A stretch of 64,000 nt of DNA from contig VRMN01000001.1 of assembly GCA_008690995.1 (NCBI GenBank), positions 1,798,001-1,862,000 of the forward strand, in the 5' to 3' direction. Below the pieces are notes generated by a model. It was not told the origin of the DNA, ran no database searches, and was given only the letters and a program-made list of their open reading frames with translations. Origin of the DNA: Porphyridium purpureum. Taxonomy: Eukaryota > Rhodophyta > Bangiophyceae > Porphyridiales > Porphyridiaceae. This document shows positions 1 through 9,777 of the stretch, piece by piece. The first letter of the stretch is position 1, and each line of letters begins with the position of its first letter. The position numbers and the translations under genes were made by a program.

Positions 1-1
1 G

Positions 2-166
2 TTAGATTTGGCCCTGGGGAATGCCGCAGATCTATTCGTCGGAAACGTGCATTCGGCTCTGGACCGTCTCGTCGCTGCGCTCCGGCTCTCAAATCAAAAA
101 CCTGTGCAGTTGAGTCATGGCTTTAGAGATATGAAAGGTCTGCACTTTCATGGCCACGCGGAATAA
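2..166 (+). CDS. 3' end of a gene cut by the left edge; possible O-fucosyltransferase-like protein
   Basis: An open frame runs in from the left edge for 54 codons and stops with TAA at 164-166. It reads like a natural C-terminus: a segment with the motif ADLFVGNVHSALDRLV, then a basic tail rich in His and Gly. A short 'D.AL...AD.FVGN..S' pattern is typical of the C-terminal part of GDP-fucose O-fucosyltransferase-like (GT-B) glycosyltransferases, where it lies in the nucleotide-sugar pocket. Only about 50 residues are visible, so the family call is tentative. That this is a coding 3' end is more secure than what it encodes. Confidence 0.42.
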   Translation, partial: LDLALGNAADLFVGNVHSALDRLVAALRLSNQKPVQLSHGFRDMKGLHFHGHAE

Positions 167-789
167 AGAGGTTCTTCAAGCGAGAAGCGAGGCCGGTTTC
201 ATCTAATTTTTGAATGTCCAAGGACGTGTTTTGGACAGTTCCTGAGTCGTTCGTTTGACTCTGCGTTGCACTGGACGATCTTTCAACCACCGAACTAAAC
301 ACATTCATGCCTCTGCCGCTCGACAATCTGAATATTTATTTAGGAAGTAAACGGAAGCGGAACACTGCCTTTTTATGTAACGCATGAGACGAGGCCCCGT
401 TAAACCGGGCGGGAATCTTGCTCTGTGACTTCTCACCGGAATCCAGTGCCTGTGGGAGACTGGATTTCTTTTCAGATCTCAATATCTACGCCTGCAGCTG
501 CGTCTTTTGTTCACGAACTACTGTCGGCACGTGCAGAAAATCGCTCTGTCCGAGAACATTATGAACGTAAAGAACACAAGAGACCCTCGGCTTGTGTTCC
601 TCGTGCTGCCGTCGCTGCTTCGGCAGCCGCCAAGCAAAAGAACATGTCGGAGGTTCTATAGAAAGTACAGTGATGTCTTGTCGCATTGAATATGAATGGC
701 CCATTTCTGCCGCGCGGTTGTCATGGATGGGTTGCGGTGCTGGACATGAATGGAAAAGAAGAACAAGATAAGTGGCGGCATAGACTCAC
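167..789. other. Intergenic spacer
   Basis: This spacer lies between the left-edge gene and NAR1. Short frames occur on both strands but none has a recognisable domain, and I see no repeat or RNA gene. Confidence 0.5.
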
Positions 790-2349
790 ATGGCAATGGA
801 CCGCGCGCACGCCGCGTCAGCACGCCTGCAAGTATCTGATCTGAATGACTTGCTGACTCCGTCTCCGAGCTGTGTGCTTCAGCTCGTGCCGGCCAGCGGT
901 GCGGAGAATGGCACGGGCTCGGGCTCGGGCTCGGCGCCCGTTCCGGTCCCGGGATCGTTTGCGGCTCCAATGTTTCCGACGCTGTCAAGCCAGCCGAGTG
1001 GGGATGCAAGCCAGAAAGTAGCTCGAATTCAGTTGAGTGACTGCTTGTCATGCTCCGGATGTGTGACGTCGGCCGAAACGATTTTGTTGGACAGGCAGTC
1101 TACCGCAGCGTTTCTCGAGCTCGTGGACGGCAGCAGTAAACGAGCGGGTTTGAGCTGCGTGGCGCTTTCTCATCAGAGCGTGGCATCCTTTGCTGCGGCG
1201 TACAATGTGTCTTTAGAAAGTGCGGCGAAAAAGCTGTGCTGGTTTTTGAAGCACAGCATCGGCGTGACACACGTGGTCCACTTGTCCCTTGCGCGCGCGG
1301 TCTCACTCGAGCTGCACGCACAAGAGCTGCTAGAAAGAATGGCATCAGGCAATAGTGCTAGCCTGCCCATGATGAGCGGAAGCTGTCCAGGATTCACGGT
1401 GTACGCGGAGAAGACGCTCGAGATGGATATTCTACAACGCATTGCGCACGCTGTGTCCCCGCAGGCCGTGCTTGGAGGTTTGATTGCGAAGAACGGACTT
1501 TTAGCTAAAGCGGATGCGTCCGCGTCTCGGGCGCCCAGGATCAGCGCAGGGACGCTGATGCAGAACAAAAATAATGTCGAAATAGCGTGCTGTACGGTGA
1601 TGCCATGCGCAGACAAGAAACTCGAAGCCGTGCGACGGGAGTTTGCGCAAACGCCTCCACCCGGCGGTGGCGGCAGCAAGTCCTTTGTAGACTTGGTACT
1701 TACTTCATCGGAGCTCGACGAGCTTGTATCGGAGCGGCTTGCCGAATCGAGCACCGCGACCTTCAAAGCACTGCCCGAGTGTGAGCTAGATTCTCTTTGT
1801 GGCGAGGCACCGGTGGCGTATTTCGCCGGACGGTCGCAGAGCCCGTCCGGTGGTCTTTTGGAGTATGTGCTACGGGCGGCCGCGGAGCGTCTCTTTGGTA
1901 TCGGCGATCTACATGACGAGCTAGAAAGCGACCCTCGCATTGAGACACGTGAAGTGCGCAATCATGACATGCGCGAAATAAGGGTGCGCGATACACCCTT
2001 GTGCTTTGCGTATGTGTACGGCTTTCGCAACATTCAAAACCTGATGCGCAGAATACGAATGGGTCGCTGTGCGTACCAGTTTGTCGAGGTCATGTCGTGT
2101 CCGTCTGGATGTGTCAATGGCGGCGGCCAGATCATTCGCGAAGAACGAAGTGAGCGGAAGGCGTCGGTAGAGCTCACTCGCTTGCGATACGAGGAAGCCG
2201 CGGAGCAGCGGCAATGTGCAGATGTTTCGGCACCAGTGGCCTTGCAAACGCTTAACGAGCTGCACGCCATTCCTGAGAACGACTCAAAGTGGATGCAACT
2301 CACGCTGCGTCCCCTTGAGAAGACGCTGGGCTCCGAACTTGCTTGGTAG
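790..2349 (+). CDS. NAR1: Cytosolic Fe-S cluster assembly factor NAR1 (NARFL/CIAO3), iron-only hydrogenase-like
   Basis: This 519-residue protein belongs to the iron-only-hydrogenase-like family. Nar1 links the early scaffold of the cytosolic iron-sulfur assembly (CIA) pathway to the targeting complex that loads clusters onto cytosolic and nuclear proteins. The N-terminal 4Fe-4S site is visible: DLNDLLTPSPSC (Cys28) and CLSCSGC (Cys85, 88, 91). The hydrogenase-like core follows, with a VMPCADKK block and EVMSCPSGCVNGGGQ near residue 437. A Gly/Ser/Pro-rich insertion of roughly 40 residues separates Cys28 from Cys85. The protein ends in Trp (SELAW); a C-terminal aromatic residue is known to matter for Nar1 docking on the targeting complex. 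A second ATG lies two codons downstream (796). Confidence 0.93.
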   Translation: MAMDRAHAASARLQVSDLNDLLTPSPSCVLQLVPASGAENGTGSGSGSAPVPVPGSFAAPMFPTLSSQPSGDASQKVARIQLSDCLSCSGCVTSAETILLDRQSTAAFLELVDGSSKRAGLSCVALSHQSVASFAAAYNVSLESAAKKLCWFLKHSIGVTHVVHLSLARAVSLELHAQELLERMASGNSASLPMMSGSCPGFTVYAEKTLEMDILQRIAHAVSPQAVLGGLIAKNGLLAKADASASRAPRISAGTLMQNKNNVEIACCTVMPCADKKLEAVRREFAQTPPPGGGGSKSFVDLVLTSSELDELVSERLAESSTATFKALPECELDSLCGEAPVAYFAGRSQSPSGGLLEYVLRAAAERLFGIGDLHDELESDPRIETREVRNHDMREIRVRDTPLCFAYVYGFRNIQNLMRRIRMGRCAYQFVEVMSCPSGCVNGGGQIIREERSERKASVELTRLRYEEAAEQRQCADVSAPVALQTLNELHAIPENDSKWMQLTLRPLEKTLGSELAW

Positions 2350-2508
2350 TGCTTGGCTTGAAGACGTGTGTATCGCTAGCTAATTCGAATAGAGCCTAGA
2401 ACAGGGGGGGCCAGCTTCTACTGGCTGCCCGGAATTCTCACCGCGCGCGGCAAGGATTTAGAATACGGGCAGGGATAGGGTGAGTCGATTTCGCCACACG
2501 CCCGCTCC

Positions 2509-3852
2509 TCACAGTTGTCCCTTGTTTAAAATGTCACTGATCATTTCCAGTCCCAGCGCGGTGACGCCGCTGCTATGTCTTGCAGAAGCATTCGAGTTAG
2601 TGTACGACGGATCGCCATACGCACTGATCCCGTACACATCGTGCGCGCCCGCGTTGCCTGGAGGGTAGCTCCCGATCGAGGACCCACCCGAACGGTACAT
2701 GTCCGACGAGATGGCGAGAGAACCTTGAAACTGAGACCAGTTCTCCTGAACGGGACCATTGTTGACCATGTCTGAAGAAATGCCCTTTGCGTTCTTGAAT
2801 CTCTCGGTCAAATCGGTGGACGGTTTTGCGGAGACTGGCGCGGTTGGCGGCATAGCCGCGACCGCAGGCGACGTGGTCCTTTCCACAGGTACCTTCCTGG
2901 AAGCCTCTATGTTTGCAGAAAGCACGTCCGCCGGAGCAAGCTCCGTGGAGCCCACTTTTTCCCAGTCGATCGATTGGGACACACTCCCACCAGACCGCTG
3001 CGCCGAGCTCGATGTCCCCGAGTTGCGCCGCGCCGCAGCCAGTCCCGCGGCCTTCTTCCCGGTGGTCACGCGCCTTCTGCCAATTTCAACACTCGCTGAC
3101 CCGTTGCTGCTTGCAGGCTTGCGCGCTGTGGTGACCGTGGCCTGAGGCTGATGCGCCGTGGCTGGTGCAGCAGCGGCCATTTGCTCACGCTCCTGCTCTG
3201 CGAGTGCAGCTTCGGTGAGGCGCGGCGGGGCTTCGGCCGCGACAGGCGCTGGCACCGGCGCCACGACGTTGGTTTCGGCGGATACCACAGACTGAGGCGC
3301 GGGAGATTTAACCGGTGATGTTACCGCGAGCCCTGATCCGGTGGCTGCAGCAGAAGAGAATGAGCTCTTGAGCGTGAGGGAGTCGATGGAGCCGAAAAAG
3401 TCGAAATCGTCCTTCTTGCGGGCGTCGATTTCCGGCGATTCTGGCACGACCCAGTTTCCGTGCTCCTCGGCCAAGATGGCGAGTTTCTCGAGATGCGCTC
3501 GGTACATTTCGGCGACCCTGCCCTTGTACTTGAGCTCGACGTCCGCATTCATCAACGAGCCTCGCCAACCATGCTGCAGGTAGAACTCTGCGGCGCGGTG
3601 GTTTCCTCCCTGCACCATTCTGCTGAGATCTCTGCGGCTCCAGGTGTCCATCATGACGGAGCGCACAAACGTCACGTGCGTGCCCAGCCGGCGATGCACG
3701 CCCGAGCAGTCCAAGCACAGGAACACGCCGAACCGCGTGGACGCCCACGTCGGGTTCTTCATGCCGCAGTCAAAGCACGTCTTGTTCTCCCTTTTCGTGC
3801 GCATCCGCCGCAGCGTCTCTGCTGCCTCGGGCGCCACATCCTGCGGCGCCAT
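2509..3852 (-). CDS. ARF GTPase-activating protein, ARFGAP2/3 (Glo3) type
   Basis: The protein is a 447-residue ArfGAP. Near the N-terminus is the zinc finger [13 protein letters not shown]...[12 protein letters not shown] (CxxC-x16-CxxC), followed by the catalytic arginine region [13 protein letters not shown] and a conserved GGN motif. These GAPs stimulate GTP hydrolysis on ARF1 during COPI coat cycling at the Golgi. The C-terminal half is low-complexity Ala/Pro/Ser but carries GISSDM and AISSDM blocks, resembling the 'ISSxxxFG' repeats of Glo3/ARFGAP2/3 rather than ARFGAP1. I chose the ATG at 3852 ([10 protein letters not shown]) over one 14 codons upstream, because a CT-rich tract (GA-rich on the sense strand) lies directly before it as in other genes here. 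Confidence 0.9.
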   Translation of the reverse strand: MAPQDVAPEAAETLRRMRTKRENKTCFDCGMKNPTWASTRFGVFLCLDCSGVHRRLGTHVTFVRSVMMDTWSRRDLSRMVQGGNHRAAEFYLQHGWRGSLMNADVELKYKGRVAEMYRAHLEKLAILAEEHGNWVVPESPEIDARKKDDFDFFGSIDSLTLKSSFSSAAATGSGLAVTSPVKSPAPQSVVSAETNVVAPVPAPVAAEAPPRLTEAALAEQEREQMAAAAPATAHQPQATVTTARKPASSNGSASVEIGRRRVTTGKKAAGLAAARRNSGTSSSAQRSGGSVSQSIDWEKVGSTELAPADVLSANIEASRKVPVERTTSPAVAAMPPTAPVSAKPSTDLTERFKNAKGISSDMVNNGPVQENWSQFQGSLAISSDMYRSGGSSIGSYPPGNAGAHDVYGISAYGDPSYTNSNASARHSSGVTALGLEMISDILNKGQL

Positions 3853-4645
3853 ACCCCCCACCCACACACCCGCCAACTCCCTCCCCCTCCACAAAAAAAA
3901 AGCTCCCCCTCTTCCTCCCCTTCTCGCTCCCAGTTCCCTTCCCTTCCCCTCAAAACTCGCCCACTCATCCCAATCTACTCATGAACGGTCCTCATCACAA
4001 GCAGACACGTGTTCTCACTCATGCGCCCTCCACTGTACACCCACCTTTCCCCTTCACGGCTTACGGGCTGCAGAAAGTTAATTAATCGCGTGCACGAGCG
4101 CATATCCTATAAACAACACGTTTTTTATCATTAAAAATCACCCAAGCGTGTATTTATTTGTGTACAGTTCTGGAGTCACTGTAGTGTTCACCAAACATGC
4201 CGTACCGTTGCCACGTGGTCCAAGTGTTTGTGTTCTGTTTGTGCTGTGTTTCGTTGTGTTTCGTTGTGTTTGGTTGCAACGGCAACCCGAACCGAAACGC
4301 TGAGCGGAGTGATTTTCAGACGTCGCGGCAAAGAGCGACCAAGGAGGTGGTGGTTCGATGAACGGGTGGTAAACCATATAAGAACGTACTCGCATCGGTG
4401 CGACATGATCCGGTTTGGGGTTTCGATATGAGAGACCATGACGACTCGTCCGACGGACCTGTAACGTGAGAGTGACAGACAGACACAGAGCGAGAGAACG
4501 GAAACAAGCTTTGAGGGGAAAAGGGGAATTGGAGTGGGAGGGGAAGGGGCGAGAGAAAGTGGCGTGAAAGTAGGGTGAAAGTGGGGTGAAAGTGGGGGTT
4601 GAGGGAGTGCTGGCTTGGTGGTGGTGGTGTGTGGGAAAACAGAAG
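3853..4645. other. Divergent intergenic region between ARFGAP and CDPK
   Basis: The region is shared by two divergent genes. The ARFGAP side (about 3868-3960) is strongly pyrimidine-rich on the plus strand. The CDPK side (about 4515-4610) is purine-rich with a repeated GTGAAAGT-type motif. A 10-base unit, TCGTTGTGTT, is repeated twice at 4251-4270. No further gene is evident. Confidence 0.5.
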
Positions 4646-6196
4646 ATGGGATCGTGTTTTAGCAAGGCGCCCGATAGTGCGGCCGCGCCCGCGGGTGGCG
4701 GCACGGCAAAGGGCGCGGCAAAGCCGGCGGCGGGCAGCGGGAAGAAGCTGAAGAAGCCCGTGCTGGAGAGTGCCAAGCTAGACCTGCTCGCGGATTACGA
4801 TCAGGGCAGGGTGCTCGGCAAGGGCGCGTTTGGCGTCGTCACGCTGGTCACAAAGAAGGGCAGCGGAGAGACTTTTGCGTGCAAGTCGTTGTCCAAGGTG
4901 AAGATGGTCACAAAGGAGGACGTCGAGGACGTGCGCAAGGAGGTGCGCATTCTAAACATCGTCAAGGGACATCCAAATATGGTCACGCTGATTGATCAGT
5001 ACGAGGATAACCACAAAGTGGACCTCATCATGGAGCTCTGCTCTGGTGGCGAGCTCTTTGATCGCATCATCCAAAGGGGCCATTATTCGGAGAAGGACGC
5101 GGCGGCGCTCATGCGCGTCATGTTGGACGTGATTGCGTACATGAACAAAAAGAACCTCATCCACCGCGACCTGAAACCGGAAAACTTTTTGCTTGACGGA
5201 CCTGGCGACGACGCCAAGCTTAAAGCAACCGACTTTGGCCTCAGTGCGGAACTCAAGGAGGGAGAGTTTGCCACCCTGCAGGTCGGCACGCCCGTGTATG
5301 TGGCTCCAGAAGTTCTCATGGGCAAGTACAATGAGAAATGCGACGTTTGGTCGCTTGGAGTCATCTTGTATATTCTGCTTTGCGGCCGTCCGCCATTCTA
5401 TGGAAAAACGGAGCACGATGAGCTGCGCGCCACGCTCGAAGGTAAGTACGACATGACGCGCGATCCGTGGCCCAGGATCTCTAAAGAAGCCAAAGAACTC
5501 GTTTCTGCCATGCTCACCATGGACATAAACAAGCGTCCACGGGCCGAAGAGTTGCTGAGCCACCCCTGGGTGAAGGAAGGTGGAGTTGCTCCAGACACGC
5601 CACTGGACGACGCGGTCAAGAAGGGTCTGAAGCAATTCAGCGCAATGAACAAGCTGAAGAAGCGCGCGCTCCAGGTGATGGGACAAAATCTGTCACCGGA
5701 GGAGCTCGCCGAGCTGCGGAAGATGTTCCACGCTGTCGATACCGACGGAAGCGGCTCAATCTCAGTCACAGAGTTAGCGACTGCGTTGCGTAAAGCAGGC
5801 AGTAATCTCACGGACTCTGATATGGACGATATGCTGAAAGCGTACGATGTTGATGGCGACGGAACAATCGATTATTCGGAGTTTGTGACCGCAATGACTA
5901 ACATTAACAAGATCAACACCGTGGAGAACATTGAGAAGGCGTTTGCCAAGTTTGACAAGGACGGCGATGGCACAATCACCGCAGAAGAAGTGATGGAAGC
6001 GCTCAAGGACTGCCACATCGACCTCGAGAAGGCCAAGGAAATCGTCAAGGAAGCGGACAAGAATAATGACGGCATGATCGATTATGAAGAATTTTACGAG
6101 ATGATGGTCAAAAAGGATGAGAATGTTCGACAAGGCGACGCTGCGAAGAAGAAGCGGTTGCCTACAGCACAAGACCTTCGTGCGGAGCAGCAGTAG
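4646..6196 (+). CDS. Calcium-dependent protein kinase (CDPK)
   Basis: This is a canonical CDPK of 516 residues: a Ser/Thr kinase, an autoinhibitory junction and four C-terminal EF-hands. The start at 4646 gives MGSCFSK, a textbook N-myristoylation (Gly2) plus palmitoylation (Cys4) site, so membrane attachment is likely; the upstream frame-extending start would hide it. Kinase motifs are GKGAFGVV, the ACKSL lysine, HRDLKPEN, DFG and the APE loop. The EF-hand loops begin DTDGSGS, DVDGDGT, DKDGDGT and DKNNDGM, each with Asp at position 1 and Glu at position 12, so all four should bind calcium. The kinase-to-EF-hand linker has the expected FSAMNKLKKRAL autoinhibitory/junction sequence. Confidence 0.95.
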   Translation: MGSCFSKAPDSAAAPAGGGTAKGAAKPAAGSGKKLKKPVLESAKLDLLADYDQGRVLGKGAFGVVTLVTKKGSGETFACKSLSKVKMVTKEDVEDVRKEVRILNIVKGHPNMVTLIDQYEDNHKVDLIMELCSGGELFDRIIQRGHYSEKDAAALMRVMLDVIAYMNKKNLIHRDLKPENFLLDGPGDDAKLKATDFGLSAELKEGEFATLQVGTPVYVAPEVLMGKYNEKCDVWSLGVILYILLCGRPPFYGKTEHDELRATLEGKYDMTRDPWPRISKEAKELVSAMLTMDINKRPRAEELLSHPWVKEGGVAPDTPLDDAVKKGLKQFSAMNKLKKRALQVMGQNLSPEELAELRKMFHAVDTDGSGSISVTELATALRKAGSNLTDSDMDDMLKAYDVDGDGTIDYSEFVTAMTNINKINTVENIEKAFAKFDKDGDGTITAEEVMEALKDCHIDLEKAKEIVKEADKNNDGMIDYEEFYEMMVKKDENVRQGDAAKKKRLPTAQDLRAEQQ

Positions 6197-6587
6197 CCGG
6201 CAACGACGCGAGCAGGCAACCATGTTTTAGCCGTGGAGACACTGATTTTGCTTCACAGGCTGGTTTGCGTTACCGAGTCGTGGGGGGCGAGCGCTTAAAA
6301 TGAAATAATTTCGGATGTGCCGGCTCTTTTCTTCTGGGTTCCGCACCGTATCTAAAAGTATTTTAGCATTCTCTCTACCTGCAGGAAACTGATTCCAAAA
6401 ATTTTTCTTAAAGTAAAACGAAACTTTATTCTTACTGCGTCCTACGGCCCCGTTTGCTATCGGTCTTTACTCTGCCTGATGCCAGATGCGGAACCTGCAA
6501 GAATGCCTCCGCTTGCTGCCTTTACTACCCTAGATTCACAGACACCTTGCCGAGCGGCGCCCTATGTTTTCTGCTCCGTAGTACGTA
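6197..6587. other. Convergent 3' intergenic region (CDPK / SmpB)
   Basis: Both flanking genes end here. The middle (about 6385-6435) is AT-rich, with the TTTTTCTTAAAG and AAACTTTATT stretches expected of 3' untranslated regions. No gene is seen. Confidence 0.45.
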
Positions 6588-7394
6588 CTAGCTGATGACG
6601 GTTTTCAAAGCACGCTGCAGGTCACGCTTCTGGTCCTTTTCTTTGAGCTCGCGGCGCTTGTCGTATAACTTGAGACCACGGGCCAGCGCGACTTGTATCT
6701 TCAGCCAGCCGCGGTCGTTGAAATAGCACTTGACTGGCACCAGCGTGAGACCCTGCTGCTCGGACTTTTGGCGCAACTTGAGAATGTCGCGTTTATGCAG
6801 CAGTACTTTCCTCGTGCGCTTTGGTTCGTGGTTGAAGAAGTTTGAGCAGAAGCTGTACTGCGAAATGTTGGCGTTGTACAGAAGCAACTCATTGCGCTTC
6901 GAAACGCGACAGTACGCGTCGCGTATTTGCATCTGGCCCATACGAACCGCTTTCACCTCGGTCCCCACGAGTTCCAGCCCGCCTTCGTACGTTTCCAAAA
7001 ATTCATACCGACTCCGCGCGAGCCGATTCTCGATCTGGACGCCATTCCAATCGCGCTTGCGCTTGCTTGCGCTGCCCTTCGCGGCCATCATTTCCACACT
7101 GCGCCTTCTCCCACCCACCGCACGAGCGCGAGACGAAGCAACATGACTACCACTAGCACTTCCGCGACGATCCAAACTCTGCGCACCGACATGCATTCTC
7201 ACAGGTTGACATTGCACGCGACGCGCAGGTCGATCAATGCGCCATGGCCGGGTATCCACGTCCGCGCGCCGCGACCATCCCTGCTTGCTACCCGCCAGAC
7301 ACACTGCCTTTGCGAGCCCACCCTTCCCGCACCCAGCCGGCTCACCGCCGCACACCCATTCCAACGCCACTCCTCCAGCTCCCACAAACCCCAT
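6588..7394 (-). CDS. smpB: SmpB, tmRNA-binding protein, probably plastid-targeted
   Basis: The last ~165 residues are a full SmpB: IENRLARSRYEFLETYEGG, a LVGTEVKAVR motif, LLYNANISQYSF, HEPKRTRKVLLHK, and a basic C-terminal tail with GLKLYDKRRELKEKDQKRDL. SmpB delivers tmRNA to stalled bacterial-type ribosomes. In this nucleus it should serve an organelle; red-algal plastids are known to encode tmRNA (ssrA). The start is uncertain. ATG 7394 gives MGFVGAGGV plus a ~100-residue presequence, resembling red-algal plastid transit peptides with a Phe close to the N-terminus, and it follows a GA-rich leader. ATG 7196 would give a shorter basic presequence. The family is secure; the targeting is inference. 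Confidence 0.9.
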   Translation of the reverse strand: MGFVGAGGVALEWVCGGEPAGCGKGGLAKAVCLAGSKQGWSRRADVDTRPWRIDRPARRVQCQPVRMHVGAQSLDRRGSASGSHVASSRARAVGGRRRSVEMMAAKGSASKRKRDWNGVQIENRLARSRYEFLETYEGGLELVGTEVKAVRMGQMQIRDAYCRVSKRNELLLYNANISQYSFCSNFFNHEPKRTRKVLLHKRDILKLRQKSEQQGLTLVPVKCYFNDRGWLKIQVALARGLKLYDKRRELKEKDQKRDLQRALKTVIS

Positions 7395-7815
7395 CACCTT
7401 GCCCACCCAACGCCCCTCACGTCGGTCACTCTCTACTCTCCCATCCTCTTCACGCTCTTTCCCCTTAACACCAAAAGCAGCGCCTCCTACAGTCATCACA
7501 CCGCGCACCCTACCAAAACCGCACCACGGTCATACCGTATGGCAGCGGAATGTCAGATTACAAAGGAATGTTGCATTGCAAAGGGAAGCTGGATGACAAA
7601 AGAATGTTGCATTTAAATGTGATTCTGCATTGCAATATCATGCCGAATTGGAATGCAATGGCGCATGGCGAATGGCGAATGGCGAATGCGGCCGGGGACG
7701 GGCTGTGGCGTGCGCGGCTGCGGGAAAGGGAGCAGAGAAAGAAGAGGACGGCAGGTTGGCCGGGGTTGACGCGGATGTGTGTGGGTTGTGAGTTGTGGGT
7801 GAGTGTGTGGGAGTG
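7395..7815. promoter_or_regulatory. Divergent promoter region between SmpB and Has1 genes
   Basis: The region between the two divergent start codons has a CT-rich stretch at about 7415-7470 (GA-rich for smpB) and a purine-rich stretch at about 7720-7760 (sense for the helicase). Short imperfect repeats of an AATGTTGCATT-like unit occur between about 7550 and 7635. No TATA box is evident. Confidence 0.35.
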
Positions 7816-9570
7816 ATGAAGAGGAAAGGGGGAGGAATTGCTGCTGCTACTGCTGCTGCTGGTGGTGGTGGTGGGTCGCGCGCCGGGAGTGGTGAGGACG
7901 GCGGCGACGGAGCGGCATGGGCCGGACAGAACGAGCGCAGAAGAAGCAAGGCTCGCAAAGTGGACGATGACGCCAGTGCTGCGGTGGCAGAGGAGGGTCG
8001 GGAACAGGTGCTTGGGGATGGCGCGCTGCCGCAAGAAGAGCAGAATGGCGCAGAAGGGTTGCATGAGCGTGACGAGACGCGCGTGGAAACGGACGAAGGA
8101 GGCATTCTCACAAAGCACGCCTTTGCTGGCTTGACGAATTTGTCGGAGCGCTCGCAGGCAGCGCTGAAGGAAATGGGCATTACATACATGACGGAGGTGC
8201 AAGCCAGGGTCTTGCCGCACGCTTTTCAGGGCCGCGACGTGCTTGCAGCCGCAAGAACGGGCTCTGGCAAGACGCTGGCGTTTCTGCTGCCCGTACTCGA
8301 GCTGTTGAATACCGTCAAGTGGAAAACCAGGAACGGAACGGGCGTGGTGATCATTTCGCCCACGCGGGAACTGGCCCTCCAGATTCATGGCGTGACGCGC
8401 GAACTCTTGAAGAACCACTCGCTGACTTTTGGATTGCTGATCGGCGGCGCGAATCGACGAATGGAGGCAGAGAAGCTGCAGAAGGGCGTCTCCATTGTCG
8501 TAGCAACACCGGGCAGACTGCTCGATCACTTGGAAAACACGCCCGGATTTCAGTACGGCAACCTCCAGGCGCTAGTTATTGACGAGGCTGATCGTGTCTT
8601 GGAGATCGGGTTTGAGGAGGATATCCAGCGCATTCTGCAGTTGCTTCCCAAAGAGCGCCAAACCATGTTGTTCAGTGCCACACAGACCACAAAAGTAGAG
8701 GATCTGGTGCGAGTTTCCTTCCGCTCAAAGCCCGTCTACGTCGGCGTAGACGATTCACGCGCAGTGGCCACGGCGACCGGGATCGAGCAAGGATTTGTGA
8801 TTGTACCGTCCGAACGGCGCTTTGTGCTGCTGTTCACCTTTCTGAAGAAAAACATGCAGAAGAAGGTGATTGTATTCATGAGCTCGTGCAATGCGGTCAA
8901 GTACTACGCGGAGCTTCTCAGCTTCATTGACATCCCAGTGCTCTCGCTCCACGGCAAACAGAAGCAGCAGAAGCGCACCGCGACATTCTTCGAATTCTGC
9001 AAGGCCAAGGCGGCCATCTTGGTGTGCACGGATGTGGCGGCGCGAGGGCTCGACATCCCCTCTGTGGACTGGATCATTCAGTTTGATCCGCCGGATGAGC
9101 CGAAGGAGTATATCCACCGCGTCGGGCGCACAGCACGAGGAACGAATTCCACCGGCCACGCGCTACTGTTCTTACTGCCGTCCGAGGTTGCGTTTCTCAA
9201 GTACTTGAAAGCGGCGCGCGTGCCGGTAAACGAGTACGACTTCCCCGAGTCAAAGCTGGCCAAGATTCAGCCGCAACTCGAACGACTGATTGAGAAGAAC
9301 TACTACTTGAACCGTAGCGCACGTGAAGCGTACCGCTCCTACATCATGTCGTACGCGTCACACAGCATGAAGCACGTCTTCGACGTGCAGCAGCTCGACC
9401 TCAAGGGCGTGGCACGGAGCTTTTGCTTCAGCGTGCCACCCAATGTGAACATCTCTTCGCTGGCAAACCACAAGGCACCCAAGCTCGAGCGCCGCAACGG
9501 CGGCGGCGGCCTCAAGAACAACAAGCGCAACTCGAAGCAAGACCGGCTGGCGATGCTGCTCCGCGACTGA
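7816..9570 (+). CDS. HAS1: DEAD-box ATP-dependent RNA helicase Has1/DDX18
   Basis: A 584-residue DEAD-box helicase of the Has1/DDX18 group, nucleolar in other eukaryotes and required for 40S and 60S ribosomal subunit biogenesis. Motifs in order: Q-motif region near [21 protein letters not shown] (I), PTRELALQI (Ia), [10 protein letters not shown] (Ib), [16 protein letters not shown] (II), SATQT (III), [13 protein letters not shown] (V) and HRVGRTARG (VI). The C-terminal block [12 protein letters not shown] matches the Has1-type extension. The N-terminus is Gly/Ala-rich with acidic patches. The first ATG in frame is at 7816; upstream codons are non-ATG. Confidence 0.95.
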   Translation: MKRKGGGIAAATAAAGGGGGSRAGSGEDGGDGAAWAGQNERRRSKARKVDDDASAAVAEEGREQVLGDGALPQEEQNGAEGLHERDETRVETDEGGILTKHAFAGLTNLSERSQAALKEMGITYMTEVQARVLPHAFQGRDVLAAARTGSGKTLAFLLPVLELLNTVKWKTRNGTGVVIISPTRELALQIHGVTRELLKNHSLTFGLLIGGANRRMEAEKLQKGVSIVVATPGRLLDHLENTPGFQYGNLQALVIDEADRVLEIGFEEDIQRILQLLPKERQTMLFSATQTTKVEDLVRVSFRSKPVYVGVDDSRAVATATGIEQGFVIVPSERRFVLLFTFLKKNMQKKVIVFMSSCNAVKYYAELLSFIDIPVLSLHGKQKQQKRTATFFEFCKAKAAILVCTDVAARGLDIPSVDWIIQFDPPDEPKEYIHRVGRTARGTNSTGHALLFLLPSEVAFLKYLKAARVPVNEYDFPESKLAKIQPQLERLIEKNYYLNRSAREAYRSYIMSYASHSMKHVFDVQQLDLKGVARSFCFSVPPNVNISSLANHKAPKLERRNGGGGLKNNKRNSKQDRLAMLLRD

Positions 9571-9777
9571 TGATGCTCCACTCGAACCTAAATTAATAAA
9601 AATCGAAGAATGCGGTTTGCTCATTTCTCATGGCGTGCTTTTTTCTTGTTGCAACTTTGCCCTGCTGGCGGTGGTTGCATAGGGGGCGAGAGCGCGGCTC
9701 GGGAATCCGAACATTATCTGCGCGAGGTCTCGAGACGGTCGGTTGGTCGTGCTTCCTTGCATCTGCGCAAAAGCTGA

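Noticed and set aside
7558-8529. Long minus-strand open frame (over 320 codons) opposite the helicase gene
   Set aside because: It is an antisense shadow of a clear DEAD-box helicase, with no domain of its own.
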